A DNA stretch of 64,000 nt from CAWVSB01 sp036960375 (GCA_036960375.1 JBALVY010000001.1:496001-560000), one strand, 5' to 3'; positions 34,387-43,548 are shown, numbered from the stretch's first letter. Translations and numbers: made by a program. The notes: generated by a model not told the origin, from the letters alone.

Positions 34387-35262
34387 ATGATGATTAAAGA
34401 ACATAAAAAACTTGAGCGCTTAATGCTATTTAGTGAGGTCGCGCAGCATTTAAGTTTTACTCATGCAGCGGAGAGTCTGGACATATCACGAGGCCATTTG
34501 TCTGCCCAGATTCGTCGGCTGGAAAAAGATATGGGCATGCCTCTGCTGATTCGTTCAACGCGAAGCGTGCGGCTAACCGCAGAGGGTGAGCGGGTAATGG
34601 CGGGCATGAATAAAATCCGCCTTGATCTGCTGGAGCTGGAGAGAAGTGCCGAACATGAAGGCAGGGCGATTGAAGGGTTAATAAAAATTACAGCTCCAGG
34701 GCTGTTTACCGAGAGATTTTTACTGGATATTTTTTCGAAATTCAGGGTCTTACATCCGGGAATTGAATTTTCGATAGACTGCAGTTATGTCAGTTATGAC
34801 CTGAACAGGAGTGATTTTGATCTGGCATTCCGTGCAACCAATGAACCACCACAGAATATGGTGGCAAAGCGGCTTTTGTCGTATCAGCATTGTTGTTGTG
34901 CATCTCCTGAGTACTTTAAAAAATATGGGCTTCCGGAAACACCTCACGATCTAAGTGAGCACCAATGTTTGAGAGGTAAAGACCAACCCACCTGGTCGTT
35001 CTTGAGCACGACAGTGCCATCTGATGGTTGGTTGGAAGTGAATGACAATCATATGATGAAGGGGTTGGCTTTAAACGGAGATGGAATTATACGAGTGCCG
35101 GAATACATGGTAGACAAGGAACTGGAGGCCGGCCAGCTGGTGGGAATTTTTGCTGATGATATGCCGCCTGGAACTGACATCTTTATAGTGCACCCACAAC
35201 TCATCCATCAATCCAAACGGCTTACAGCGTTTATCGAATACTGTCGAATGTATTTTGAATAG
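34387..35262 (+). CDS. LysR-family transcriptional regulator
   Basis: 291 residues (start at 34387 or the next Met codon). The N-terminal winged helix-turn-helix is LSFTHAAESLDISRGHLSAQIRRLEKDMG (about 19-47; the recognition helix is SRGHLSAQIRRLE), followed by PLLIRSTRSVRLTAEG. The substrate-binding domain covers about 95-290 (GLIKITAPGLFTERFL, DFDLAFRA). It resembles the CrgA-like branch of LysR proteins. It is divergent from an SDR gene and has element E immediately upstream, a normal arrangement for autoregulated LysR genes. It is the best candidate in the window to bind the seven-copy element, but this is inferred from position only. Confidence 0.93.
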   Translation: MMIKEHKKLERLMLFSEVAQHLSFTHAAESLDISRGHLSAQIRRLEKDMGMPLLIRSTRSVRLTAEGERVMAGMNKIRLDLLELERSAEHEGRAIEGLIKITAPGLFTERFLLDIFSKFRVLHPGIEFSIDCSYVSYDLNRSDFDLAFRATNEPPQNMVAKRLLSYQHCCCASPEYFKKYGLPETPHDLSEHQCLRGKDQPTWSFLSTTVPSDGWLEVNDNHMMKGLALNGDGIIRVPEYMVDKELEAGQLVGIFADDMPPGTDIFIVHPQLIHQSKRLTAFIEYCRMYFE

Positions 35263-35289
35263 TGGTTAAACATCCATGGCGTCGTATTT

Positions 35290-36072
35290 TTATCGGGCCA
35301 TCCAGCCGCCGTCGACTAAGAGCACTTGGCCGTTGACATAGTTTGAGGAAGACGAAGCGAGAAAAATTGCTGCGCCCTGCATGTCTTCGGGAATACCCCA
35401 GCGGCCGCAGGGGATCCGAGCAGAAATCGCTTTGACGCGTGCTTCATCCTTGCGCAAGTTTACTGTATTGTCTGTTTCGAAATAACCGGGTGCGATCGCG
35501 TTAACCTGAATGTTGGATTCCGCCCATTCGTTCGCCAGCGCTTTTGTTAGCTGCATTACCGCGCCTTTGCTGGCTGCGTATGCCGGTACAGTGATGCCGC
35601 CTGAGAAGCTTAGCAATGAAGCAATATTGATGATTTTCCCCGACCGTTGTTTAAGCATGACTTTGCCCGCTTCACGGCAAAATCGAAATACGCCATTGAG
35701 ATTGGTGTCGATAACTTCATTCCAGTCGTCATCGCTAAACTCGTGGGCTGGCGCACGCTTTATCGTACCGGCATTATTTACCAGAATATCAATTTGGCCA
35801 AAATGAGACATAGTCTCTGCAATGACCTTGTCGATTTGTACGGGCTTTGTTTGATCGCAGGCCAGCGGTAATACCTTCCGTCCCAGCGCTTCAATTTTTT
35901 CGACGGTAGTGGCAAGGTTTTCTCTTCGGGTGCCTACGGCCACAATGTCGGCGCCGGCATTTGCAAGGCCCAACGCCATACCTTGCCCTAGTCCTCTACT
36001 TGCTCCCGTGACTATCGCGACCTTGCCCTGTAAACCGAAGGCCTTATCCAGATAAGATGTTTCCATGATCAT
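35290..36072 (-). CDS. kduD: 2-keto-3-deoxygluconate (2-dehydro-3-deoxy-D-gluconate) 5-dehydrogenase KduD
   Basis: 260 residues. SDR with TGASRGLGQGMA, NNAGTIKRAPA, catalytic Ser in INIASLLSF, YAASK and the KduD-like C-terminus NYVNGQVLLVDGGWMAR. KduD reduces 2,5-diketo-3-deoxygluconate to 2-keto-3-deoxygluconate (KDG) after KduI. It starts four bases after the KduI stop and is the third gene of the DUF4861-kduI-kduD operon. A second Met two codons in is an alternative start. KDG would then be phosphorylated by the kinase at 57566-58486. Confidence 0.92.
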   Translation of the reverse strand: MIMETSYLDKAFGLQGKVAIVTGASRGLGQGMALGLANAGADIVAVGTRRENLATTVEKIEALGRKVLPLACDQTKPVQIDKVIAETMSHFGQIDILVNNAGTIKRAPAHEFSDDDWNEVIDTNLNGVFRFCREAGKVMLKQRSGKIINIASLLSFSGGITVPAYAASKGAVMQLTKALANEWAESNIQVNAIAPGYFETDNTVNLRKDEARVKAISARIPCGRWGIPEDMQGAAIFLASSSSNYVNGQVLLVDGGWMAR

Positions 36073-36076
36073 TGCC

Positions 36077-36907
36077 TCAGCGAATCTGGTCTAGTGTTAG
36101 GTGATCCATATCATCAAAATCCTGGTTCTCTCCACCCATGGCCCAAATGAAGGTGTAGTTCGAGGTACCTGCACCGCTGTGAATGGACCAACTAGGTGAC
36201 AATATGACCTGGCCATTACTCAATACTACGCTACGGGTTTCGTGTGGCTCACCCATCATGTGGAATACGCGGTTGTCTGCCTGCATATCAAAATACATAT
36301 ACACTTCAGTGCGTCGGCGATGTGTATGCGGGGGTTTGGTGTTCCACACATTTCCTGGTTCGAGCTCAGTAAAACCCATTACCAGCTGGCAACTATCGAC
36401 TATGCCTGGTCGAATAGACTGATAAATAGTTCGGCAATTTGACTCTTCCTGCGTACCCAAAACAATAGGCTTCGCCAGAGTCTTGGGTACATGTTGGGTT
36501 ATGGTGTTGCGGTGTGCCGGGTAGCTAACCAGGTAAAATTTTGCAGGATGTTCACTGTCGGTGCTACTAAAGCTGACCTCTTTACTACCGCGGCTTACAT
36601 ACAAGCTGTCTTTATTGCTCATTAAATATGCAGTGCCGTCGACTGTGACGGAGCCCTCTGCACCGATATTTATTATGCCCAGTTCTCGGCGCTGACAAAA
36701 ATATTCAGCGGCCAATTCCTTATGCGTAGGTAGTTCAAGTATGTTGGACGTGGGGACGGCGGCCCCCACGATAGCGCGATCAACATCGGTATAAGTAATG
36801 TTCAGAGTGTCTTCCTGAAAAAGATCTTCAATAACAAAACTCTCCCTCAGTTCTTCAGTAGTCATACGCTTGTAGCGAGTGCGATCGGCGGTATGTAACA
36901 ATTTCAT
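36077..36907 (-). CDS. kduI: 5-dehydro-4-deoxy-D-glucuronate isomerase KduI
   Basis: 276 residues from the ATG at 36907, the normal KduI length; the frame open further upstream lies inside the DUF4861 gene. The zinc-binding cupin motif PPHTHRRRTEVYMYFDMQ supplies two His and Glu, and a later His is in WSIHSGAG. KduI converts 5-keto-4-deoxyuronate, released by GH88, to 2,5-diketo-3-deoxygluconate in the cytoplasm. The start overlaps the preceding stop by one base (TAATG), showing tight coupling with DUF4861. Confidence 0.94.
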   Translation of the reverse strand: MKLLHTADRTRYKRMTTEELRESFVIEDLFQEDTLNITYTDVDRAIVGAAVPTSNILELPTHKELAAEYFCQRRELGIINIGAEGSVTVDGTAYLMSNKDSLYVSRGSKEVSFSSTDSEHPAKFYLVSYPAHRNTITQHVPKTLAKPIVLGTQEESNCRTIYQSIRPGIVDSCQLVMGFTELEPGNVWNTKPPHTHRRRTEVYMYFDMQADNRVFHMMGEPHETRSVVLSNGQVILSPSWSIHSGAGTSNYTFIWAMGGENQDFDDMDHLTLDQIR

Positions 36908-38184
36908 TATGGTGCCCTTTGGGTAGATGTGACGATAATAGGTTGGTTTAGTGATTCCAGTGTGCTGTTGAGATATTCTTCGAATTCCTGTTTGTTGGTT
37001 ACCCCGCCAGGTTCCTGTTGCCACAGCGCTGCAAAATAGTATTGTACTGTCTGACTAGCGGCCTTCAGTATTATCGCTTCGCTGTAGGGCGCATCCAGTG
37101 TTCTTAGTAAGTCCTGGTGTTGAAAAAATACCACCATGCCAAGATTGTCTTCGGTAAGAGACTGCTGCCCATAGGTTGCTATATAATTCCAGGTGCTCTC
37201 TGGCTCAAGATTTTGGAGTGTCTCTACGCCATGTTTGACGATCCCCGTCACCCAGTTATCCAGCATTTTACTGCTGCGTGCGTTTACCTGAGTTAGGTGA
37301 GAGTCTGCCAAAATGGTGAAGCGTGTTTCCAGGTCCAGGTTTGTATCACCAAGCTGCCATCCATTATGTTTAAGCTTAATGCTGGAAGAGAGCGCGCCAT
37401 TGGAGATATCCACACTCATACTGGCGACTTCACTGGGCTTAATGACTTTTCCATTAACCAAGCTAGCCAGGGTGCCGATGCCCAGCGACGAGCCAACTTT
37501 CAAAATATCCATGCCCCAGTCGGCCAGTGTATGATAATCGCCATCATCAAGTCCCACCTGTTCTAACACCAGTTGGGGCTTCTTCTTGCCGAATATATCT
37601 ATGGTGCTGCGTTCGTCTAGATACAGCCGATAAGCAACCTTGCTGGACTCCCAGCCAAAGCCTTCATATTTGAATATCTTGTCATTGATGACGTGTGAGT
37701 CAGGTACTATGAAAGCGCTTACGGACTGATAATGCCCGCCTTCAAAGACACCATCTCCGTTGGGTTTTCCGCCTAGTCTTACGCCTAGTTCAGCCTGGGT
37801 CCCGGGTAAATGCGTTTGACGTACGGTGCCCCGTTTGGCGCGAGTAACACTGATTCCTTTATGCTCATTTTTTTCGTAACTGCCCACAATTAGTAGGGCG
37901 TCATCGGTGCCGTCGAAGTCGCGGTCTACCCACTGGCTTGCAACCGGCTGCTCATCTACTGTTGCTAGCCAGGTAGTAGGATTGGTTGCGTAGGGCGATA
38001 CGTCTAGTGCTGAACGAGGAATATAGACCGGTGAATTGTAGCGTATCGTGCTGTCAGGGTTATATGAATCAAAATAACGGGTCTCCCAAAATTCCGTCTC
38101 AGCCTCTGCCGGCAGGGGTTCTGAGGTTACAGGTAAAGCAATAAAGGCGGCGCTCAGAGTGGTAATAACAAGGGTTCTCTTCAT
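36907..38184 (-). CDS. DUF4861-family secreted protein
   Basis: 425 residues with a signal peptide (cleavage near PVTSEP, about 22). The body resembles DUF4861: VYIPRSALDVSP at the start, EGFGWESSKVAYRLYLDERS (the conserved WES-VAYRLY segment) and the Trp-containing HTLADWGMDILKVGSSLGIG. A long all-beta C-terminal half follows, ending in a helical tail. DUF4861 genes are common beside kduI and lyases in uronan loci; I do not know a proven activity. Its fusion into one tight operon with kduI/kduD argues for a periplasmic step on unsaturated uronates or their oligomers (inference). An operator-like sequence lies inside the gene at 37709-37724. Confidence 0.78.
   Translation of the reverse strand: MKRTLVITTLSAAFIALPVTSEPLPAEAETEFWETRYFDSYNPDSTIRYNSPVYIPRSALDVSPYATNPTTWLATVDEQPVASQWVDRDFDGTDDALLIVGSYEKNEHKGISVTRAKRGTVRQTHLPGTQAELGVRLGGKPNGDGVFEGGHYQSVSAFIVPDSHVINDKIFKYEGFGWESSKVAYRLYLDERSTIDIFGKKKPQLVLEQVGLDDGDYHTLADWGMDILKVGSSLGIGTLASLVNGKVIKPSEVASMSVDISNGALSSSIKLKHNGWQLGDTNLDLETRFTILADSHLTQVNARSSKMLDNWVTGIVKHGVETLQNLEPESTWNYIATYGQQSLTEDNLGMVVFFQHQDLLRTLDAPYSEAIILKAASQTVQYYFAALWQQEPGGVTNKQEFEEYLNSTLESLNQPIIVTSTQRAP
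37709..37724. promoter_or_regulatory. Operator-like palindrome inside the DUF4861 gene (LacI type)
   Basis: ATGAAAGCGCTTACGG matches the 10165 operator at 14 of 16 positions. It is about 460 bp inside the coding region and may be chance or a downstream roadblock site. Confidence 0.3.
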
Positions 38185-38277
38185 ATTTTTCTGCTTATGT
38201 ATACTGGCGTTGAATCATTAGGACGAGGGGTCTCACATATTTGTTTATCATATAGTACTTAATAAGCCTTATTGTAT

Positions 38278-38318
38278 TTTATAAGAAACGATAAATTTAG
38301 TTTTGCAATATTATCATT
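38278..38318 (+). promoter_or_regulatory. Conserved 41-bp regulatory element, copy F (upstream of TonB receptor 2)
   Basis: Reads TTTATAAGAAACGATAAATT then TAGTTTTGCAATATTATCATT. The left half agrees with copy A at nearly every base; the right half keeps GTTTTG and ATATT. It ends about 95 bp before the receptor ATG and is followed by a LacI-type operator. Confidence 0.68.
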
Positions 38319-38337
38319 TGTCGTGTTATGGTCAATT

Positions 38338-38353
38338 ATGTAAGCGCTTACAT
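38338..38353. promoter_or_regulatory. LacI-family operator (perfect palindrome) upstream of TonB receptor 2
   Basis: ATGTAAGCGCTTACAT is a perfect 16-bp palindrome with the same core as the 5444 and 10165 operators. It lies 20 bp after element F and 60 bp before the receptor start, so the receptor may obey both regulators. Confidence 0.78.
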
Positions 38354-38413
38354 GTACTTGAAAAGTTCCACAATAATCACCAACGCCCCGTAACGGGTAT
38401 AGGGAAAATAACA

Positions 38414-41400
38414 ATGAAAAGTATTCGCAGCTCATTTACAAAGACCAAAATCGCAACAACCCTCTCCATGATTCTATGTGGTACGACCTTTCCTGTGGTG
38501 GCCGCAGAAGAAGCGATGATGGAAGAAGTAGTAATTACGGGTATCAGGGGAAGCTTGACCCGTGCAATGGATGTAAAGCGTAACTCTTACGGCGTAGTCG
38601 ATGGAGTTTCTGCAGAAGACATGGGTAAATTCCCTGATACTAACCTGGCAGAATCGCTACAGCGTATTTCCGGTGTTTCTATCAGCCGTAGAAATGGTGA
38701 GGGTGCCGAAGTTACCATTCGTGGTTTTGGTGGTGACAAAAACATGGTCATGTTGAATGGCCGCATGATGCCGGCCGCTAGTGTATATGGTGGCGGTACC
38801 GGTGCCGGTGGCGCACGTGGTACGGCTACACGGGCTTTCGATTTCGCTAACCTGGCCTCAGAAAGCGTCAGTTCAGTCAATATCTATAAAACAGGTCGAG
38901 CCGATACATCTACGGGTGGTATCGGTGGCACAATCGATATTAACACCGCGAAGCCTCTCGATACCGAAGGTTTTGTCGCTACGGTGGGTTTAAAAGCCGT
39001 GAAGGATACAACCAATAGAACAGGCGATGATATTACACCCGAGCTTTCGGGTATCTTTAGCTTTTCTTCCGATGATTCCAAATTCGGTGTGGCACTTTCT
39101 TTCGCTCATCAAGAGCGTGATTCTGGTGTTTCGAGTGTTAAAGTTAACGGTTGGAACATCGGCACCTGGGACCATGAGACTGCAGTTGATGATAACAAAG
39201 GTTTGTACAGCTTTGCCCCCGGTGTAGTCATAACAAACGAACCTGACGATGGACAGCTTTATGCTCGCCCCGATGACCTTCGTTACGCATTTTCCGATAT
39301 TCAGCGTACCCGAAATAACGCTCAGTTGGTCTTGCAGTGGGCTCCGACCGACAGCCTTATAACTACCCTGGACTATACCTACGCTGACAATGAGATCACC
39401 GAGCGCCGCGGCACGTCAACCAGCTGGATGGCCAACCAAAATTCAATCGATGAAGTTATCTTCGATGGTGGCTCAGTGGTTGCTTCACCTCTGTATATTT
39501 CAGAAACTACCGGCCCAAGAGATCAGGCCTACGAGCAAGAGTTACGTCAGCAGACCGATACTTTAAAATCTCTGGGTTTCAATTTGGATTGGGCGGTAAA
39601 TGATCAATTCACTTTAAGCTTCGATGCGCATAATTCTACTATGGACAGCCTGCCTACTGGGCCGGGTACTAGTGGTGAAATTGCGGCGACTATCGGCGCC
39701 CCAACCCAAATGGCTCACGATTGGAATTACGGCCCCGACGTACCTTTATACACTATGGATTTAGACGACTGCGCCACAATAATCGTTGATGGCGCGGTAG
39801 TGCCCCGTGGCAATTGCAATGGCGTCAATGATGCCGGTGATGTGGGCTCTCAGGTAGTTCGAGTATTCTATGCTGACCAAACGACCGAAATCACGCAGTT
39901 CAAAATTGATGGATCATTCGCATTCGATAATGGTCAGTTTGACTTTGGTATAGATTCACGTGAAATGGAAAGCCAGGCACGAAAATCTGACCGCTATATG
40001 GCAATGGGAGACTGGGGCATCGCTCACGTTGGCGATATCCCAGACGGCTTGCTACAAGACTACAATCTTTCCAGTTTTGACGACTATGATACTTCCGGGT
40101 CTTTTCAAGGCGGCTTCAAAGGAAATGCTGAAGAAATCGGTCAGGCACTTATAGACATTTACGGTACTGAGGAAAATGGCTATGTGCTAGCCTATAACCC
40201 TGCTTTTTCAGACGACAACACTGTTCAGGAAGATACGCTTGCCGCCTATCTCCAGGTTGGCATGCAGGGCGAATTGGGCAATATGCCGACCAACGTATTG
40301 ATAGGAATGCGTTATGAGAAAACGGATGTCACATCGTCTACTCAGATGCGTGTACCAAAATATCTGGCTTGGCAAGACAATAATGACTTTCAAACAGTAA
40401 GATTTGATGATGCCCAGACGGTAACCAATACTGAGAGCTATAACAATTTGTTGCCTAGTGTCGATTTCGATATTGATCTTGTCGAAAACTTTAAAGCGCG
40501 TGTTTCCTATAGTAAAACCATTGCCCGTGCAGGTTATACTGACTTGCAGAGTGATGTGAGTAATTTTAGCTCTGGCGGCGGTTCGACGCTCAATGGACAT
40601 ATTCCAACGGCCGATTCGCATAACCCCAATTTGATTCCGCTAGAATCCGATAACTTCGACATGTCTGTTGAATGGTATTTTGCTGAATCCGCCTACGTAT
40701 CTTTTGGCGTATTCGAGAAACGAGTGAAAAACTTCGTCGGAACGGAAAAGGTTGATTCCACGCTGTTTGGGATATTGGATGCAACCAGTGGGCCTCGTGC
40801 TCAGCAAGCCGAAGCTCTGCTGAATGAAATGGGTGAAGGAGTTGATAATACCTCCCTGTTTGTAATGACGGCAATTCTGGATAACCCAGATGATTTTACT
40901 GGCGACCCTAAAGACGAATATCTAGTCGCCAACGCTGAAGCGGTTGCATTTAACTACGATATCATTCCTCAGGCCGGTGACCCTGAAACGATATGGCAAG
41001 TTAGTAAGCCGGTAAACAACAAGGAAGCGAAGATTCACGGCATCGAAATCGCCGGACAGTATTTCTTTGGCGACTCCGGTTTTGGCATTCAGGCAAACTA
41101 TACAATGGTTGATGGTGACATCGGATATAACGATGGTGCCGATCCAAGCATATCGCAATTTGCTTTGTTGGGTTTAAGTGATACTGCAAACCTGGTTGCA
41201 TCCTACGAGAAATATGGTATTCAGGCGCGGCTAGGTTACAACTGGCGTGATGAATACCTTAACGATGCTAATAGAGGCAGTTCGAAAAACCCGGTTTATG
41301 TCGAGGAGTTTACCCAAATTGACTTCAACATAAGCTACCAGGTTACCGATAGCCTTAATATCTTCGCGGAGGGCCTTAACCTAACGGGTGAGAATCGTCG

Positions 41401-41485
41401 TGACCATGGTCGCTCCAAAACTCAGGTCGAGTATCTTGAGGATTTAGGCCCGCGTTATGCATTAGGTGTTCGTTTCGACTTCTAA
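38414..41485 (+). CDS. TonB-dependent outer-membrane receptor 2 (carbohydrate-type)
   Basis: 1023 residues from the ATG at 38414 (AGGG upstream); earlier in-frame starts lie in the promoter. Signal peptide about 1-32 (ends near PVVAAE). The TonB box is EEVVITGIRGS. The plug has KFPDTNLAESLQRISGVSISRR, EVTIRGFGGDKNMVMLNGRM and GRADTSTGGIGGTIDINT. The barrel ends in RYALGVRFDF with a terminal Phe. It differs strongly from receptor 1, so the two probably take different ligands. It is followed by a strong terminator and then by SapC, cupin-like, halogenase and DUF6445-like genes, a neighbourhood often seen with receptors of this kind. Confidence 0.95.
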   Translation: MKSIRSSFTKTKIATTLSMILCGTTFPVVAAEEAMMEEVVITGIRGSLTRAMDVKRNSYGVVDGVSAEDMGKFPDTNLAESLQRISGVSISRRNGEGAEVTIRGFGGDKNMVMLNGRMMPAASVYGGGTGAGGARGTATRAFDFANLASESVSSVNIYKTGRADTSTGGIGGTIDINTAKPLDTEGFVATVGLKAVKDTTNRTGDDITPELSGIFSFSSDDSKFGVALSFAHQERDSGVSSVKVNGWNIGTWDHETAVDDNKGLYSFAPGVVITNEPDDGQLYARPDDLRYAFSDIQRTRNNAQLVLQWAPTDSLITTLDYTYADNEITERRGTSTSWMANQNSIDEVIFDGGSVVASPLYISETTGPRDQAYEQELRQQTDTLKSLGFNLDWAVNDQFTLSFDAHNSTMDSLPTGPGTSGEIAATIGAPTQMAHDWNYGPDVPLYTMDLDDCATIIVDGAVVPRGNCNGVNDAGDVGSQVVRVFYADQTTEITQFKIDGSFAFDNGQFDFGIDSREMESQARKSDRYMAMGDWGIAHVGDIPDGLLQDYNLSSFDDYDTSGSFQGGFKGNAEEIGQALIDIYGTEENGYVLAYNPAFSDDNTVQEDTLAAYLQVGMQGELGNMPTNVLIGMRYEKTDVTSSTQMRVPKYLAWQDNNDFQTVRFDDAQTVTNTESYNNLLPSVDFDIDLVENFKARVSYSKTIARAGYTDLQSDVSNFSSGGGSTLNGHIPTADSHNPNLIPLESDNFDMSVEWYFAESAYVSFGVFEKRVKNFVGTEKVDSTLFGILDATSGPRAQQAEALLNEMGEGVDNTSLFVMTAILDNPDDFTGDPKDEYLVANAEAVAFNYDIIPQAGDPETIWQVSKPVNNKEAKIHGIEIAGQYFFGDSGFGIQANYTMVDGDIGYNDGADPSISQFALLGLSDTANLVASYEKYGIQARLGYNWRDEYLNDANRGSSKNPVYVEEFTQIDFNISYQVTDSLNIFAEGLNLTGENRRDHGRSKTQVEYLEDLGPRYALGVRFDF

Positions 41486-41543
41486 GTAGTGTGTTACAAA
41501 AGTACTGTTTAGATTAGACCAGATGGTACTTTATGTTAGGTGA

Positions 41544-41570
41544 AAGGCCGCTAATATTAGCGGCCTTTTT
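41544..41570 (+). terminator. Rho-independent terminator after TonB receptor 2
   Basis: A perfect 20-bp palindromic stem GGCCGCTAATATTAGCGGCC (41546-41565) is followed by five T. It lies 60 bp after the receptor stop and before SapC. Confidence 0.9.
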
Positions 41571-41698
41571 AATAGTAATCAGAATAATACAGTCGGTAGG
41601 CTACGTTGCTGTAACTTGGATAATCAATGACGATATCATTGATAACCGCTAGAATGGTCGCGAGCTATTGAGAAATAATAATTAGGAAGTTTGTCATA

Positions 41699-42421
41699 AT
41701 GGCCAACCATGTATTACTAAATAATATTACCCACAAAGACGTAAAAATCGTCACAGAGCACTCAGCTCAATTCGGCGATGATGTCAGTGGGGTCATTACA
41801 TTTCCAACTGAGTTTGGGGATGTACAACAAGAATACCCGATTCTTTTCCAAAAAAATGCAGACACTGAAGAATATCAGTCGGTTGCAATGTTAGGCATTA
41901 AACATAATGAAAATCTCTATCTTAATAAGGACGGATGGAATGCCAGCTACATTCCGGCGATAGTAGAGCGGGGGCCATTCCTAATTGGATTTCAAGACCA
42001 GTCTGCAGATGGTGGCGACGAGTATGCGGCGGTAGTTCACATAGATATGGACAGCCCGCGCATTAGTAATTCATTGGGAGAGCGTGTGTTCTCAGAGTAT
42101 GGTGGTAATAGTCCCTATCTAGAGAGAATAAATACGGTGCTAAAAGGGATTAACGATGGCTTGGCTGTCAGCGATGCAATGTTTTCGGCGTTTGAGTCTT
42201 TGGACCTAATAGAACCCATTAGCCTGGAAATTAAACTGAATAATGGCGAGTTACATAGATTGCATGGCAACTATACTATCTCTAGAGAAAAGCTGGCGGC
42301 TTTGAGTGGTGAGAATTTGGCCAAATTGAATGCATCAGGCTTCCTGGAAGGTGCGTTCTTGGTATTGGCATCGCTTAATAATATTAAGAAACTGGTTGGA
42401 CTTAAGAACTCAAGGCCGTAA
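41699..42421 (+). CDS. SapC family protein
   Basis: 240 residues, no signal peptide. Matches the SapC family (PF07277): HKDVKIVTEHSAQFGDD near the start, the EYPILFQKN segment, LGIKHNENLYLNKDGWNASYIPA, and RGPFLIGFQDQ. SapC was first described with an S-layer locus of Campylobacter, but in gammaproteobacteria and Caulobacterales the family mostly sits beside TonB receptors and halogenases. Its biochemical role is unknown. AGGAAG precedes the ATG. It starts 213 bp after the receptor stop, beyond a terminator, and is the first gene of the SapC/cupin/halogenase/DUF6445 group. Confidence 0.88.
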   Translation: MANHVLLNNITHKDVKIVTEHSAQFGDDVSGVITFPTEFGDVQQEYPILFQKNADTEEYQSVAMLGIKHNENLYLNKDGWNASYIPAIVERGPFLIGFQDQSADGGDEYAAVVHIDMDSPRISNSLGERVFSEYGGNSPYLERINTVLKGINDGLAVSDAMFSAFESLDLIEPISLEIKLNNGELHRLHGNYTISREKLAALSGENLAKLNASGFLEGAFLVLASLNNIKKLVGLKNSRP

Positions 42422-42477
42422 TGCCTGTGTTAACCTAAGGCAACTTCAGGTCAAATACAAAAAACGAAGTAAAAGGC

Positions 42478-43521
42478 ATGACTGATATAACAAAAAAAGT
42501 AGACGTACTGGAAGCTTGTACACCTAATAATATTCCGCCCGAGGTATTTTCATCGACCAAACCCTTATTATTGAAAGGGCTGGTAAAAGATTGGCCATTG
42601 GTTAAAGACGGAATGAGTTCTAATCATAGGGCGATCGAAACCTTAAGGAGCTTTTATAGCGGAAAAGCCGCGCCGGTATACTATGGCGATGCTGAAACAC
42701 AGGGTCGTCTATCTTACAAGCCTGACGTTAGCGCCCTGAATTTTGAGATTCGTCGAGCTTCCATCGAGGATGTACTTGATGAAATATTAGACCATATCAA
42801 CGATGCCGCCCCACCCGTTCGTTATATAGCCTCGAATATCATTGATATCTTTTTCCCCGGGCTAAGCGTAGATAATGGGCTTTCGTTAAATGGCGGATTT
42901 TTTGAGGAAAACCCTTTGGAAAAAGGTGATCCGATGGTGGGTATTTGGATTGGCAACAAGACCACCTCACCTTGTCATTACGATGCTCAAAGTAATATAG
43001 CTTGTTGCGCAGTAGGTAAGCGTAAGTTTACGCTATTTCCGCCGGATCAAATACAGAATTTGTATCCCGGGCCGCTTGATTTAACTCCAGGTGGGCAGGC
43101 GATTACCATGGTGGACTTTTCCGCACCAGATCTGGAGAAATACCCTCGTTTTGAAGAAGCAATGTCTGTAGGGCAAGTGGCTGAATTGGAAGCTGGCGAC
43201 GCGATCTATATACCCTGCATGTGGTGGCATCAGGTAGAGGCCACCAGCGAATTTAATGTTCTTATAAATTATTGGTGGAATACCTTTCCCCAGGTTAATG
43301 GTCAGGCCATGAATGTTTTGAATCATGCCTTACTAAGCCTGCGTGATCGACCTTCGGCCGAAAAGGAGGCATGGCGACATATTTTCAACTACTACATTTT
43401 TGGCGACGCCCAGCTAGCCGGGGAGCACTTGCCAGAACAGGCCCGCGGTATACTCGAGAAACTTGATGATGCGCAGGCAAGACAATTAAGAGCGCAGTTA
43501 ATAAATAAGCTTAATCGCTAG
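42478..43521 (+). CDS. Cupin-like (JmjC-type) Fe(II)/2-oxoglutarate-dependent oxygenase candidate
   Basis: 347 residues, cytoplasmic. Cupin_8 family. The iron-binding HxD pair is in SPCHYDAQSNIACCAVGKRK, and the distal His is in IYIPCMWWHQVEA; FTLFPPDQIQNLYPGP follows the first strand as in FIH-like hydroxylases. Family members hydroxylate protein side chains or small molecules. Set between SapC and a flavin halogenase, it probably acts on the same target as these (inference). It starts 56 bp after the SapC stop. Confidence 0.88.
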   Translation: MTDITKKVDVLEACTPNNIPPEVFSSTKPLLLKGLVKDWPLVKDGMSSNHRAIETLRSFYSGKAAPVYYGDAETQGRLSYKPDVSALNFEIRRASIEDVLDEILDHINDAAPPVRYIASNIIDIFFPGLSVDNGLSLNGGFFEENPLEKGDPMVGIWIGNKTTSPCHYDAQSNIACCAVGKRKFTLFPPDQIQNLYPGPLDLTPGGQAITMVDFSAPDLEKYPRFEEAMSVGQVAELEAGDAIYIPCMWWHQVEATSEFNVLINYWWNTFPQVNGQAMNVLNHALLSLRDRPSAEKEAWRHIFNYYIFGDAQLAGEHLPEQARGILEKLDDAQARQLRAQLINKLNR

Positions 43522-43548
43522 CTAGACTGATCGGGTAGCAAACGGGAA

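Noticed and set aside
36908..37024. A longer KduI N-terminus
   Set aside because: It would lie fully within the DUF4861 gene; the ATG at 36907 gives the standard KduI length.
38185..38280. A reverse-oriented copy of the 41-bp element serving DUF4861-kduI-kduD
   Set aside because: Only a few bases (ACAATAA) agree; the match is not better than chance in AT-rich DNA.
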